Origin: JBBATK01 sp046297095
GTDB lineage: Bacteria; Bacteroidota; Ignavibacteria; Kapaibacteriales; NICIL-2
Assembly (NCBI GenBank): GCA_046297095.1
Contig: JBKCNS010000063.1
Span: 62,001-126,000 of the forward strand
Direction: 5' to 3'
Length of the DNA stretch: 64,000 bases
Program-made: the position numbers and the translations under genes
Shown here: positions 26,335 through 36,965 of the stretch, piece by piece
Layout of the letters: each line of letters starts with the position of its first letter
Position numbering within the stretch: the first letter of the stretch is position 1
Notes under the pieces: model-generated
Told to the model about the DNA's origin: nothing
Databases searched by the model: none
The model's input: only the letters and a program-made list of their open reading frames with translations

Positions 26335-29300
26335 ATGAGCTCTTACGCTCGAAACTCGGCTCGAGGACACGCACGCAGTGTAGTGCGGTCCATGCTTTGT
26401 TTATTGTTGCTTGGCGCAGTGTTGCCAATGGCAGTTCATAGAACTGCGGTGGTAGTACACGCTCAAGATTCTCGGAAAGTTTCCGGTACCATCATAGACT
26501 CAGACACCAAGCAAGGGCTTGTTGGCGCCGTTGTGAAGGTAAAGGGAACGAAGACCGGCGTTGTTGTTCGCAACTCCAACGGTAGTTTTTCCATCGATGT
26601 GCCCAAGGGCTATCAAACCTTGATAGTAAGCCTGGTAGGTAAAAAGACTACAGAGGTAAACATTGCCGGTAAGGATAATGTTACCGTTACCATGCGCACA
26701 GATGCGCTGCAAATGGATAAAGTGGTTGTAACAGCCGTGGGTTTGGAAAAAGAAACCAAAGCTCTGGGCTATTCAACAGAGCAAGTGAGCGGCGCAACTA
26801 TCACAGCGGGACGTCCCACAGATGTAATCAACTCGCTGCAAGGTCAAGTGGCCGGTGCGCAAATCAACAGCTCCTCAGGATCTCCGGGTGCTGCTGCGTA
26901 CATCCGCCTTCGTGGTGTGAACTCTCTGCAAGGAAACAACCAACCGGTGTTTGTTGTGGACGGTATTCTCATCGACAACAGCTACATGGGTACCAGCAAT
27001 GAAGTTGGCGGTGTTGACCTTTCCTCACGCGCTGTGGACATCAATCCCGACGACATCGAAACAGTGAACGTTCTTAAAGGTGCAGCTGCAACCGCACTGT
27101 ACGGTTTGAATGCTTCTGCCGGTGCAATTGTTATCACAACCAAGAAGGGCCGTCGCGACGGCTCAACTAATGTGAACTACAGTTATACAATGGGTATGGA
27201 GGAAGTAAACAAACTGCCCGAACTGCAGAACAAATATTCACAAGGTAATGGCGGAGTTTTTCAAGGCGAAGCTACCAGAAGAGCACACTCTTGGGGTGCA
27301 CTTATCGACACACTCCGCTACGACGGCGCAACCACCAATCAATGGAACAAGAACGGTAATATCGTTGGCCAGTCCAATGCTCTTGCAAAATCGGCTGTGG
27401 CTCCCTTCGATAATCTCAACTCGTTCTTCCAAACCGGTGGCTCACAACAGCACTCGCTGAACATTTCTTCCGGTAGTTCAACCGGCGCATATTTCTTCAG
27501 CATCACGGATTTCCGTCAAACCGGTATTGTGCCGAACAGCACGTTCGACAGAACATCTCTTCGTTTGAATTCGGATTACAGCTTGTATCCCAACGTAAAG
27601 ATTTCTGCCAATGCACAGTACGTTCGTTCAGGCGGTCAGAAGATTCAAAAAGGATAGAATGTTTCCGGCGTTATGTTGGGCTTGCTTCGTACGCCTCCCA
27701 CGTTCGACAATGCGAATGGTGTATCGGACCCCGTGAACGATGCAACTGCATACATGTTCGCGAACGGCCTTCCCCGCGGGTATCGCGGATTGGCACCCAG
27801 CGGCACAAGTATCTACGACAATCCCTTTTGGACAGTGAACAAGAACATGTTCACCGAGCGCACCGAGCGTTTCATCGGAGGTGTACAAGTAGACTACTTC
27901 CCTGAAACATGGTTCGGTGAGGATTTGCTCGGTGAGTTCTCAGCTACCTATCGTATCGGTGGCGACTTTTACAATACACGCAATCGTGGTGAGTACGCTA
28001 TCTACAGCGCAAACACTCCTACCGGTCGCGTAACAGACGACGACCTTCGCAGCCAGCAAATCAACTCCGAGTTGTTGTTCAACTTCAACAAGAAGTTGTC
28101 TGACGATTTGGATTTGGGTCTTGTATTGGGTTCGCAGGTATTCGAAAACTTTGGCCGTTCGTTTACATCGCAAGGTGACGGACTGGTTATTCCCGGTTTC
28201 TACAACCAAAGCAATGCTACTTCGCAAGTGGTGTTTGAGACACAATCTCTGCGCCGACGCCTTGGTATGTTCGCTCAGGCAAGTATTGCATATCAAGACA
28301 TGTTGTTCGTAAACGGAAGCCTTCGTAACGAGTATTCAACCAGTCTTCCTAAAGACAACGACAACTTCCTCAACTATAATCTATCTCTCTCGTTTGTGCT
28401 TTCGCAAGCTCTTGAGCTGGACAGAGACGGTGCGTTGTCGTTTGCAAAACTTCGTTTCTCTAATTCGCAAATCGGCAGCGATGCTCCCATCTACAGCCTT
28501 ACCACTCCGTATGTACGCACAGTACACGGCGACGGTTGGGTTAATAGCAACCTTACCTATCCTCTGAACGGTGTTGCCGGTTTCGCTCAATCCTCCGGCT
28601 TAGGAAACAACGGTATTGTTCCCGAAACTCGCGTGGAAACAGAGTTTGGAACTGAGCTGCGCTTCTTTGGCGATGCTGTTGGCCTGGACCTTACCTACTA
28701 TTCCACGGTAAACTCCAATCAAATCTTCAGCGCGCCTGTAGCCACAGCTACCGGTTATTCCTCACGTTTGGTGAACGCGGGCGAAATGAAGAACAGCGGT
28801 ATTGAAGCAGTGCTCAAAGCACAACTTCTCAAGACCGACGACCTCACAATCAATGGTCGTCTTACCTATACATCGTTCACACAAGAAGTTGTGAAGCTTT
28901 CCGATGGAGTTGAAAACATCTTCTTGGGTGGTTTCACCGGTGGCTCCGTTCGTGCGGTTGCCGGCCTGCCTTATGGCTCGATCTTCGGACAAAAGTGGTT
29001 GCGTAACGATAAAGGTCAGATCATTACCGATGGCGGTGTACCACAAGTAACTGATGAAGAGTACTCTTTCGGCTCGAACATTCCTGACTTCATCATCAAC
29101 GGAGGTTTGGACTTCAGCTATAAGGGTCTGTCGGTTTCATTAGTATTGGATTGGAAAGAAGGCGGCAAGATGTGGAATGGTACGCGTGCTGCACTCAACA
29201 ACTTCGGTACATCGAAGGAGTCTGAGAATCGTGGCAATATGAATGGCACCTTTGGTGGTATTACCTTCAAAGACGGTGTAGTTCAGAATGCTGTGGAACT

Positions 29301-29652
29301 GGATGGCAGTGCAAATACAACGCCTATCAACGGTCAGCAGTTCTGGGGTAACCTTGGAACGTACAACAACTTCTCAACCTCGCTAATCGAGCCCTTTATC
29401 GAAGATGCAGGTTGGATGCGTTTGCGCCAAGTATCCATCAGCTATATCATTCCTCAGAGCATGATTTCGGGTCTGGGTGTTTTCAAATCATTAGAGGTGT
29501 TTGCTACCGGACGCAACCTGTGGTTAAGCACAGACTATACCGGTGTTGATCCCGAAACGAACTTGATCGGATCGGCAAATGCACAAGGTTTGGATTACTT
29601 CAACATGCCCGGAACAAAAGGATACAACTTTGGTATCCGTGCCGGATTCTAA
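26335..29652 (+). pseudogene. SusC/RagA-type TonB-dependent outer-membrane transporter with in-frame TAG
   Basis: Encodes a 1105-codon TonB-dependent transporter that would work with the SusD lipoprotein downstream. It has a signal peptide (cleavage near VHAQD), a carboxypeptidase-regulatory-like domain (VSGTIIDSDTKQGLVGAVVKVKGTKTG), a TonB box region (MDKVVVTAVGLEKET), the plug (INSLQGQVAGAQI, YIRLRGVNSLQGNNQPVFVVDG) and the barrel, ending YNFGIRAGF. One TAG codon at 27655-27657 splits it in the same frame: translation continues perfectly before (QKIQKG) and after (NVSGVMLGLLRTPPTFDN), at the family's conserved GSN-x-SGxMLGL site, where a Ser codon is expected (TCG to TAG). This could be a real nonsense mutation, a sequencing error, or readthrough. 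Start chosen at MSSYARN after GGGGAG. Confidence 0.9.
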
Positions 29653-29685
29653 TTTCTTTGATAACTAATACGGAGAATTTTAATA

Positions 29686-31074
29686 ATGAAAACACTAGCG
29701 AAAGCAACAACACGACGGCTGATGGCAGCAGTTCTTGTTGTGTGCGCCGGACTCTGGCAGACCGGTTGTAGTTCGTGGATTGATCACGACCTCAACGTGG
29801 ATCCAAACAATCCTCAAAATGTTTCTCTCAATCTTATACTCCCGTCCGTCGAGGGAACATTGGCATACAATTACGGAAGTGATGTTTCCCGCATATCAAG
29901 CTGCTGGACTCAGCAACACTTGGGCGCGAACCGTCAGCACGAAGGTTTCTACTTGTATACTATCACCGAGAGTGATGTAAACAACGCGTGGAACAACATG
30001 TACGGAACCACCATGATCAATTGCGATATCATGATCAAGAAGGCAACTGCCGAAGGTTCGCCCGCGTACGCAGCTGTAGGAAAAATCCTACAGGCAATCT
30101 CGCTTGGTATTGTAACCGATATGTGGGGCGATGTACCTTACTCCGAAGCTTTTGGTGGAGAAGGTGTTCTGTATCCCAAGACCGATTCTCAGCAGGAGAT
30201 TTACAACACCATTAATTCGCTGCTCGATGATGCTATTGCAACCATCAGCACGCCCAGCGTAACAAAGCCCGGTGCAGACGATCTGATTTATGGTGGCGAT
30301 CTTAGCAAGTGGACAAAGGCTGCATGGTCTTTGAAAGCTCGCTACGCAATTCACACCTCGAAGCCCAACGGCTTGAAGGCCTCTACAGATGCTCTTGCAG
30401 CACTTGCTAAAGGATTTGCTTCTAATGCCGACGGAATGATCTTGAAGTTCGGCGCTTCGGAGACCAATGCAAACCCCCTGTATTCTTTCATCAGCTCACG
30501 TACAGGAGATATTGCTCTTGGTCCTAAGCTTATCGAGCTCTTGAATGCAAAGAACGATCCTCGTCGCATGATGATCGGTGATGGCCTCAAGAGCACCGAT
30601 ATGATTGCAGACACAACACCCTTTGGTGCATTCCACACTTCACCGGAATCCCCTCAGGTATTGTGTTCCTATGCTGAGTTGAAGTTCATCGAAGCAGAAG
30701 CAAAATTCAATACCGGCGACAAGCCCGGTGCGAAGGCTGCGTATTTGGCAGGTATCGCTGCCAACATGGATTGGTACGGAGTTTCGGCTGCAGATCAAAA
30801 GACCTACACCGATCAAGCTTCCGTAACCCCTTCGGGCGACATCACTCTTCAGCAGATCATGGAGCAGAAGTACATTGCTCTTTACACGCAGCAGGAATCA
30901 TACACCGACTACCGCCGTACGAGCTATCCTACTCTTACGCCTACAACAGCCGGTAAGACAGTTCCCGTGCGTTTCCCAACGGCCCAAAATCAACGCTTGT
31001 ACAATGGGAAAAATCTTCCCGCAGGTGCAACCGATGCTAATTGGATCAACACTCCGATGTGGTGGAATAAATAA
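29686..31074 (+). CDS. SusD/RagB-family outer-membrane lipoprotein
   Basis: The substrate-capturing partner of the SusC protein just upstream. The 462 residues start with a lipoprotein signal (LWQTGC with lipid-modified Cys28), followed by the SusD family fold with TPR-like helices: NVDPNNPQNVSLNLILPSVEG, ISLGIVTDMWGDVPYSEAF, PKTDSQQEIYNTINSLLDDA, and the C-terminal pattern ITLQQIMEQKYIALYTQQESYTDYRRT. The fold variant resembles the SusD_2 group. It starts 33 nt after susC. The substrate cannot be told from sequence; no glycoside hydrolase or peptidase gene adjoins. It is intact although susC is interrupted. Confidence 0.93.
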   Translation: MKTLAKATTRRLMAAVLVVCAGLWQTGCSSWIDHDLNVDPNNPQNVSLNLILPSVEGTLAYNYGSDVSRISSCWTQQHLGANRQHEGFYLYTITESDVNNAWNNMYGTTMINCDIMIKKATAEGSPAYAAVGKILQAISLGIVTDMWGDVPYSEAFGGEGVLYPKTDSQQEIYNTINSLLDDAIATISTPSVTKPGADDLIYGGDLSKWTKAAWSLKARYAIHTSKPNGLKASTDALAALAKGFASNADGMILKFGASETNANPLYSFISSRTGDIALGPKLIELLNAKNDPRRMMIGDGLKSTDMIADTTPFGAFHTSPESPQVLCSYAELKFIEAEAKFNTGDKPGAKAAYLAGIAANMDWYGVSAADQKTYTDQASVTPSGDITLQQIMEQKYIALYTQQESYTDYRRTSYPTLTPTTAGKTVPVRFPTAQNQRLYNGKNLPAGATDANWINTPMWWNK

Positions 31075-31099
31075 CCCTACGCGGATTATCGTCACTGAG

Positions 31100-31137
31100 A
31101 AAACGGCGGATGCATACAAATGCATCCGCCGTTTTCA
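31100..31137 (+). terminator. Terminator after susD
   Basis: A perfect 16-bp stem AAAACGGCGGATGCAT/ATGCATCCGCCGTTTT (arms 31100-31115 and 31120-31135) with an ACAA loop lies 25 nt after the susD stop. The U-tract is provided by the stem's own 3' TTTT. It would end the susCD transcript. Confidence 0.9.
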
Positions 31138-31164
31138 TGTGCGGCCTCTCCGTTGCACGCCTCG

Positions 31165-31172
31165 TATATTTG
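31165..31172 (+). promoter_or_regulatory. -7 element upstream of the CCA-adding enzyme gene
   Basis: TATATTTG matches TAnnTTTG. The -33 region is not clear. Transcription from about 31180 would exclude the upstream ATG starts of the frame and supports the GTG start at 31204. Confidence 0.55.
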
Positions 31173-31203
31173 CGGCCTTACTGTTTCAACGCTGCATCAC
31201 ACC

Positions 31204-32622
31204 GTGAACTACGAGCTACGCGAACCACTTCTTCGTGACCTTGCCCACCTTGCCGCGCGCCAGGGTGTGGAGCTGTACGTGGTTGGTGGTTTTGTGCGAG
31301 ACCTGTTGATGAACCGGCCACGCACCGATCTTGATTTCACGGTGGTGGGAGATGCACTGCACTTTGCCGATATCGTTGCCGAGTATTTTCACTCAAAGGC
31401 AATTGTGTACGAACGATTCCGCACTGCACTTGTGCCCGTCGGTGAGTTTCACCTGGAGTTCGTGGGCACGCGCAAAGAAGTGTACACGCCGGAGTCCAGG
31501 AATCCTGTAGTAACGGCCGGTACCCTGCGCGATGATATTATACGCCGTGACTTCACCGTGAACGCCATGGCTATCTCGTTGCAGCCCGACTCGTTCGGCG
31601 AGCTTGTAGATATGTGCAACGGTGCTGCCGATATCGAGGCTTGTTTGCTTCGCACGCCGCTCGATCCTGTTACAACCTTCAACGACGATCCCTTGCGCAT
31701 GATGCGCGCTTGCCGCTTTGCCTCGCAGCTGGGATTTACTCTGCATCCCGATGCCTATGCTGCCATACAGTCTATGGCATCGCGCATTAAGATCATTGCA
31801 CAAGAGCGCATCAGCGATGAGTTCCTGAAGATACTTGCCTCGCCAAAGCCAAGCATAGGGCTTCGTGCATTGCATGATACCGGACTGCTTCCCTTTGTGT
31901 TTCCTGAAGTGGAACGCTTGCATGGAGTGGACCTGGTCAAGCAGGGTGCGCGAGAGTTTCATCACAAAGATGTGTTTTATCACACTCTGCAAGTGGTGGA
32001 TAATGTGGCTGCCGTGAGTAACGATGTATGGCTTCGTTTTGCTACTCTGATGCACGACATAGCCAAGCCCAAAACCAAGCGCTTTGTAGACGGTGTGGGC
32101 TGGACCTTTCACGGCCATGAAGAGTTTGGCGCACGGTGGCAGGACAAGATTTTTCGGCGCATGAAATTGCCGCTCGAACATCTACCTATGGTAGAGACCT
32201 TAGTGCGGTTGCATCAACGCCCCATGATGCTGGTGGACGAAGGCGTGACAGACTCGGCTATTCGCCGTCTTGCCGTGCATGCCGGCAACTGGCTCGACGA
32301 GTTGTTTATTCTTTGCCGTGCCGATGTTACCACAGCAAACGAGAATAGGCAGCGCCGCTATTTAAAGAACTACGAGATTGTCCACCAAAAAATACTCGAC
32401 GTTCGCGAACGTGATCAACTGGCGGCATTTCAATCGCCGGTACGTGGTGAGTTGATCATGGAAGTATGTGGCTTGCCGCCTTCGCGCGCTGTTGGCGTTA
32501 TCAAAAACAACATCGAGGAAGCAATTCTGGATGGCATTATCCCGAACAACTTCGATGCAGCATTTGCCTACATGATGGAACACAAAGACGACTGGATTCG
32601 CAGTATTGGCGAGCGTTCGTAG
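31204..32622 (+). CDS. CCA tRNA nucleotidyltransferase with HD domain
   Basis: Adds or repairs the 3' CCA of tRNAs; the one tRNA in this window does not encode CCA, consistent with the need for it. The class II nucleotidyltransferase head has VVGGFVRDLLMNRPRTDLDFTVVGDA with the catalytic DLD, then IIRRDFTVNAMA and DDPLRMMRACRFASQLGF. An HD domain follows (HHKDVFYHTLQVVDNV, LRFATLMHDIAKPKTKR). About 472 residues. The start is GTG at 31204; the frame is open further upstream to 31120 but that overlaps the susD terminator. Confidence 0.94.
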   Translation: MNYELREPLLRDLAHLAARQGVELYVVGGFVRDLLMNRPRTDLDFTVVGDALHFADIVAEYFHSKAIVYERFRTALVPVGEFHLEFVGTRKEVYTPESRNPVVTAGTLRDDIIRRDFTVNAMAISLQPDSFGELVDMCNGAADIEACLLRTPLDPVTTFNDDPLRMMRACRFASQLGFTLHPDAYAAIQSMASRIKIIAQERISDEFLKILASPKPSIGLRALHDTGLLPFVFPEVERLHGVDLVKQGAREFHHKDVFYHTLQVVDNVAAVSNDVWLRFATLMHDIAKPKTKRFVDGVGWTFHGHEEFGARWQDKIFRRMKLPLEHLPMVETLVRLHQRPMMLVDEGVTDSAIRRLAVHAGNWLDELFILCRADVTTANENRQRRYLKNYEIVHQKILDVRERDQLAAFQSPVRGELIMEVCGLPPSRAVGVIKNNIEEAILDGIIPNNFDAAFAYMMEHKDDWIRSIGERS

Positions 32623-32897
32623 GCATGGCAGAAGCCCTTTGGTGGCTGAGAATGTATCTCGCTGAGAAATCTTTACTGTTGCAACTTCGGACGAATCATG
32701 ATGATTCCGTCACACAGATGAGCTCGGCCAAAAGGTGAGTTCGTATGCCATGCGCGCTCGCGAAAAATCATCCCCTTGCGCTTGCCCTGTTGGCTGCGTA
32801 ACTTGCCCGCGCGCTCAGCAGTTTATCAAGTTTATCTCGTTTGATCAACATTGAGCACCATTCTCTTCACTCATTCGGCACGGGGATACATAGCATT

Positions 32898-33905
32898 ATG
32901 ATTCAGTATATCATCAGGCGTATACTTCTGTTTATTCCGACACTCCTTGCTATCACGCTCATTGCCTTCTCTCTTACCCGGTTGGCACCCGGCGATCCTG
33001 CAGCGCTCAAGGCCGGCATCAGCGGCGAAGGGCAGTCGCAGAGATCGGTGGTAAGCAAGAAATCTATTGAACAATGGCGCAAGCAAATGCGCTTGGATCA
33101 ACCCGTCACAACGCAGTACGTGTTGTGGTTGTCCGACATGGCTCACCTGGACTTCGGTAAATCCTTCCAGGACAATCGCCCGGTGATGGAGAAGATCTCC
33201 GAGAGATTGCCGGTAACCGTTACCATGAACATTGTAGCGGTGATCATTGCCTATGCAGTAGCCATACCGCTAGGTATTGGCTCCGCCGCTCGCCAAGGAA
33301 CATTCTTCGATCGAGCTGCGGGCTTCAGCATGTTTGCTTTGTACTCGCTACCTATTATTTGGCTCTCGCAATTGTGCTTGAGTTTCTTATGCAATCCCGA
33401 GTATTTGTATCTGTTTCCCAATCATGGATTGCATTCAAACAAAGCAGCGTTCATGACGCCGGGTGCGCGATTTATGGACACCCTGTGGCACTGGATACTT
33501 CCCATGATTTTATACTCCTACGGAAACTTTGCTTTTCTCTCGCGGCAAATGCGAAGCGCCATGCTCGAGACTATTCGCCAGGATTACATACGCACGGCTC
33601 GCGCCAAGGGATTGTCTGAAGGCTCGGTGATTTTTAAGCACACGTTGCGGAACTCGCTGCTGCCCATTGTTACTCTGCTGGCGGGTATTATTCCTGCGCT
33701 TGTAGGAGGCAGTGTTGTGATTGAGCAAACCTTTAGCATCCCGGGTATGGGATCGCTTTCGTATGGCGCTCTGGTGGCAAGGGATTATCCCATGATCATG
33801 GCTGTGTTTACCATTGGTGCTGTACTTACGTTGATTGGCATTCTTGTATCAGACATCCTGTATTCACTCATCGATCCGCGTATCGCTTTCTCTAAAAAAT
33901 CATGA
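32898..33905 (+). CDS. ABC transporter permease, DppB/OppB type
   Basis: An inner-membrane permease for oligopeptides or nickel-type substrates. The 335 residues start MIQYIIRRILLFIPTLLAITLIAFSLTRLAPGDP, the characteristic DppB N-terminus, and have six predicted membrane segments with the ABC EAA-type loop YIRTARAKGLSEGSVIFKHTLRNSLLP. It overlaps the next permease gene by 4 nt (ATGA). Start chosen at 32898; the frame is open 19 codons upstream. Partner ATPase and binding-protein genes are not in this window. Confidence 0.92.
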   Translation: MIQYIIRRILLFIPTLLAITLIAFSLTRLAPGDPAALKAGISGEGQSQRSVVSKKSIEQWRKQMRLDQPVTTQYVLWLSDMAHLDFGKSFQDNRPVMEKISERLPVTVTMNIVAVIIAYAVAIPLGIGSAARQGTFFDRAAGFSMFALYSLPIIWLSQLCLSFLCNPEYLYLFPNHGLHSNKAAFMTPGARFMDTLWHWILPMILYSYGNFAFLSRQMRSAMLETIRQDYIRTARAKGLSEGSVIFKHTLRNSLLPIVTLLAGIIPALVGGSVVIEQTFSIPGMGSLSYGALVARDYPMIMAVFTIGAVLTLIGILVSDILYSLIDPRIAFSKKS

Positions 33906-34948
33906 GTTCGAATCCGTCATCTACACCTCACGAAAGCTATGGCGCCTATGTTCGCCGCCAGTTTCGCAAGCACACTCTTGGTGTGATATCTCTGTACGCG
34001 GTGCTCACGCTTGGCGTGGTTGCAGTGCTCGCGGATTTTCTTGCGAACGATAAACCGTTGGTTGCTTCTATCAATAGCGAGATTCATTTTCCCGTGCTGA
34101 AGTCCTATGGCGTATCCCTGGGGGTGGCCGGTTGGAGCAACGAAGAATCACAGCGCGATTGGCAGCAAATTTCATACGATTGGGTGGTGTTTCCGCCGGT
34201 GCCCTATGCCATGACCACGGTGGATAAATCGGCGGTAAAGGAAAAAGACCGGCGCCCTTCGTCTAAGCATTATTTAGGAACCGACGATATTGGCCGCGAT
34301 GTTCTTGCGGGGCTTATTCATGGCTCCCGATACGCTTTGTCTATTGGTTTTATCGCCATGGGCATTGCATTGCTGATTGGCATTACGCTGGGATCGGTGG
34401 CAGGATATTTCGGCGGATGGATCGATCTTGTTATCTCCCGACTCATTGAGATTTTCATATCGCTTCCCACCTTCTTTCTTGTGATAACTATCGTTGCCAT
34501 GACGCAAGACACCGTAACGGAAGGCAGACTGTTACTGATCATGGCCGTGATAGGTTTAACCAGTTGGACCGGTATAGCGCGCCTTATTCGTGCTGAAGTA
34601 CTTCGCGTTCGCAACTTGGAATTCGTAACGGCGGCTCAGGCACTGGGCTACGGGCGGGCTCGCATTATTCTTGTGCATGTATTGCCGAATTCACTGGGGC
34701 CCGTTCTTGTATCGGCTGCGTTCGGAATTGCAAGTGCCATTCTCATCGAGTCCACGCTGAGCTTCTTGGGCTTCGGCGTTCCGCCCACGGTTATCACCTG
34801 GGGTTCCTTGCTGGCTCGCTCCCGCGGTTTCATCAACATGTGGTGGCTGGCTACCTTCCCCGGCATTCTCATATTCATTACGGTGAGTGCGTATAATCTT
34901 ATTGGTGATGCTTTGCGCGACGCAACCGATCCGCGATTGCGCACCTAA
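33902..34948 (+). CDS. ABC transporter permease, DppC/OppC type
   Basis: The second permease of the pair, 348 residues. It has an N-terminal membrane segment, a long loop (about 50-120) ending in HYLGTDDIGRDVLAGLIHGSRYALSIGF, the signature of the DppC family, and the EAA loop FVTAAQALGYGRARIILVHVLPNSLGPV, ending DALRDATDPRLRT. It is translationally coupled to the first permease. Confidence 0.92.
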   Translation: MSSNPSSTPHESYGAYVRRQFRKHTLGVISLYAVLTLGVVAVLADFLANDKPLVASINSEIHFPVLKSYGVSLGVAGWSNEESQRDWQQISYDWVVFPPVPYAMTTVDKSAVKEKDRRPSSKHYLGTDDIGRDVLAGLIHGSRYALSIGFIAMGIALLIGITLGSVAGYFGGWIDLVISRLIEIFISLPTFFLVITIVAMTQDTVTEGRLLLIMAVIGLTSWTGIARLIRAEVLRVRNLEFVTAAQALGYGRARIILVHVLPNSLGPVLVSAAFGIASAILIESTLSFLGFGVPPTVITWGSLLARSRGFINMWWLATFPGILIFITVSAYNLIGDALRDATDPRLRT

Positions 34949-34976
34949 TCTGTGAACGGTATTCGAACGGTGTATC

Positions 34977-36941
34977 ATGAGCGTCTATCGCATTCATCGG
35001 CAACGAATCATGGTTCGTGGTGATGAAGCTTCCAATACCGTGAACAGTGCATTGCCACACATCATCAGAGCGTTGTGCTTGGTTGCGATGTGTGTGGCAG
35101 CTCAAAGCCAGTCTGTACCGCTACTCCTGCCCACCGATTCGCTGAAGAGCTCTCCCTATGCCATTACCGGATTTACGAAAATGGCTGCTACGTTTCTGTT
35201 TATCGGCGATGCCGATGTTCGATCGAGCCTTGGGGATGCTGATATACTGCTGCGTCAGCAGTATCGCGGATCTACCATTCGCACCGCCGCGGCAGCATTC
35301 AGAGACGACGAGTTTCTTAGCCTCAACATTCGCTCCCGCAAGCGTCGCGGACTGATACCGGTGTTGTGGTCGGAGGCGCAAGTTTCCAGGGACTCGCGCT
35401 CTATAGGTATCAACTCGCTTACCCGGTGGAACCTGGCCACCGGCGCACGTCTTGCGCAAGATTCATCTACCTTTGTGGAGCTGCAGGGCGGAGGAGAGTC
35501 CAATACATTGCTGGGAATTCACGACAAAGGAGCGCTTATACGATTACAGGGCGCTGCCGGTGAATTAGATGTTGATCCCTTTCGCGCATCACTGACGTTG
35601 AACTCCGAGGCCACGTTTTTTGAGCGCAGAACAAACGGTGATATTCAAAGCTCGCTTACTCTGCTTCGGGAAAGTGACGCCCAAACCTCGCTGATGTTCA
35701 GAGTGGGCTATCGTGCTTTGCATCGCGACTGGTATTCGCAAACGGTAGATCCAAGCACAGCAACGGCAGCAATTGTGATTGAGAATCGCTTTGAAAATAA
35801 CCTTACGCTCGACAGCCGCTTATTGTTCCCACTGCTGCGCAATACCGTTGCGGATATCAATGTGTCGGTAGTGAATAGCGATATCACTCGAGCTTTCAAA
35901 GATGCTATCGACGGGCTGCCTCTTACGCAATCGTCGCGCAATCTTAGTCAGCTGCAGTTTGCGCTCAACGCTGCTGCGCGATATACCTCGCAGCAACAGC
36001 GCCATGCCTTTACTATAGCCACTCTGGTGCGCGATGAACAGAATACGGCAGAACGGCGTATGTCCACACTCACGGCTTCACAGCTGGACACACTTCGCGA
36101 GCAGGAACGCCAACGTGATAACGCGCAGTGGCGCACACAGGTGGGAACGCAGTCTACTGTTGCTCTTGGCCTTCGCGACTCCATCGCCGTTCAAAGCTCA
36201 GCAACAATAATGCGATACGACACTCCCGGTGCTAACAACAACGATGATCGCGATGAATTAAACACGAATATCTCGGTGGCCTATACGCATGCATGGTCCG
36301 AGTATTTCTCGGCAACACTTACATCCCGCGTGCAGCTGAATCATCTGGTATTTCTGAAAGCACAACGCAGCTCGCTGAACGCTTGGAATAGAATTATTCG
36401 TTTCTCGCCCTCGGCTCTGCTCCACACACCGCGCCTGCACATGCAGCCGCAGTTCGAGGTGCTTGCGCAATACACGGTGTACGATTTCGAGGGCAAGCCC
36501 GGAGTTCCCACCAGTTTCTCGTTTCGCCAAATGTCGTACCGCGATTCCATTGTTGTGCCGCTGAATCAACGGGCACGCATGGATGTTCAGGTGTATGCCA
36601 GAGTATTCGAGCGCAGCGAGTTGTATTGGAGTTCTTTTGCAGAGCTTCCGCAGAGCCACAACTACGAGCAGTTTCTTCGCTGCCTTATTACAACCGATCG
36701 CGGCGACGGGGTAAGTCTGGGTTTTGGTGCGCGGTATTACGCACTTTCGCAGCAATCGCTCACAGGGCAATCTTCCGGTAATACGCGTATACAAACGGTA
36801 GCGCCGGAGTCTCTATTGGCTTTACCTCTGTTAAGCTCTGCACAACTGGATGTACGTGGCTGGCTGGAGTTTCAATACACGAACGGAATCTACTCTCGTA
36901 TCGTTCCCAACATTTCATTTTTGCTGCGGACATCGTTGTGA
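34977..36941 (+). CDS. Predicted outer-membrane beta-barrel protein of unknown function
   Basis: I do not recognise the family. The 654-residue frame begins with a signal peptide (hydrophobic RALCLVAMCVAAQSQS near 31-46); the true start could be the ATG at 35010, giving a shorter leader. The rest is a long series of amphipathic strands (ATGARLAQDSSTFVELQGGG, MFRVGYRALHRDWY, GDGVSLGFGARYYAL) separated by polar loops, ending FQYTNGIYSRIVPNISFLLRTSL with a hydrophobic final strand, as in outer-membrane beta-barrels. It starts 28 nt after the permease gene, so co-transcription is possible. It converges with DUF2279. Confidence 0.75.
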   Translation: MSVYRIHRQRIMVRGDEASNTVNSALPHIIRALCLVAMCVAAQSQSVPLLLPTDSLKSSPYAITGFTKMAATFLFIGDADVRSSLGDADILLRQQYRGSTIRTAAAAFRDDEFLSLNIRSRKRRGLIPVLWSEAQVSRDSRSIGINSLTRWNLATGARLAQDSSTFVELQGGGESNTLLGIHDKGALIRLQGAAGELDVDPFRASLTLNSEATFFERRTNGDIQSSLTLLRESDAQTSLMFRVGYRALHRDWYSQTVDPSTATAAIVIENRFENNLTLDSRLLFPLLRNTVADINVSVVNSDITRAFKDAIDGLPLTQSSRNLSQLQFALNAAARYTSQQQRHAFTIATLVRDEQNTAERRMSTLTASQLDTLREQERQRDNAQWRTQVGTQSTVALGLRDSIAVQSSATIMRYDTPGANNNDDRDELNTNISVAYTHAWSEYFSATLTSRVQLNHLVFLKAQRSSLNAWNRIIRFSPSALLHTPRLHMQPQFEVLAQYTVYDFEGKPGVPTSFSFRQMSYRDSIVVPLNQRARMDVQVYARVFERSELYWSSFAELPQSHNYEQFLRCLITTDRGDGVSLGFGARYYALSQQSLTGQSSGNTRIQTVAPESLLALPLLSSAQLDVRGWLEFQYTNGIYSRIVPNISFLLRTSL

Positions 36942-36965
36942 TAATGTCCACACCCATCCCGCAGG

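Noticed and set aside
26335..29652. TAG recoding or stop-codon reassignment
   Set aside because: folP, the DUF1207-like gene, the CCA enzyme, the adaptor and rimM all end at TAG, and no other internal TAG was seen in conserved genes.
32466..32738. Plus-strand frame after the CCA enzyme
   Set aside because: Out of frame over the end of that gene, with no supporting features.
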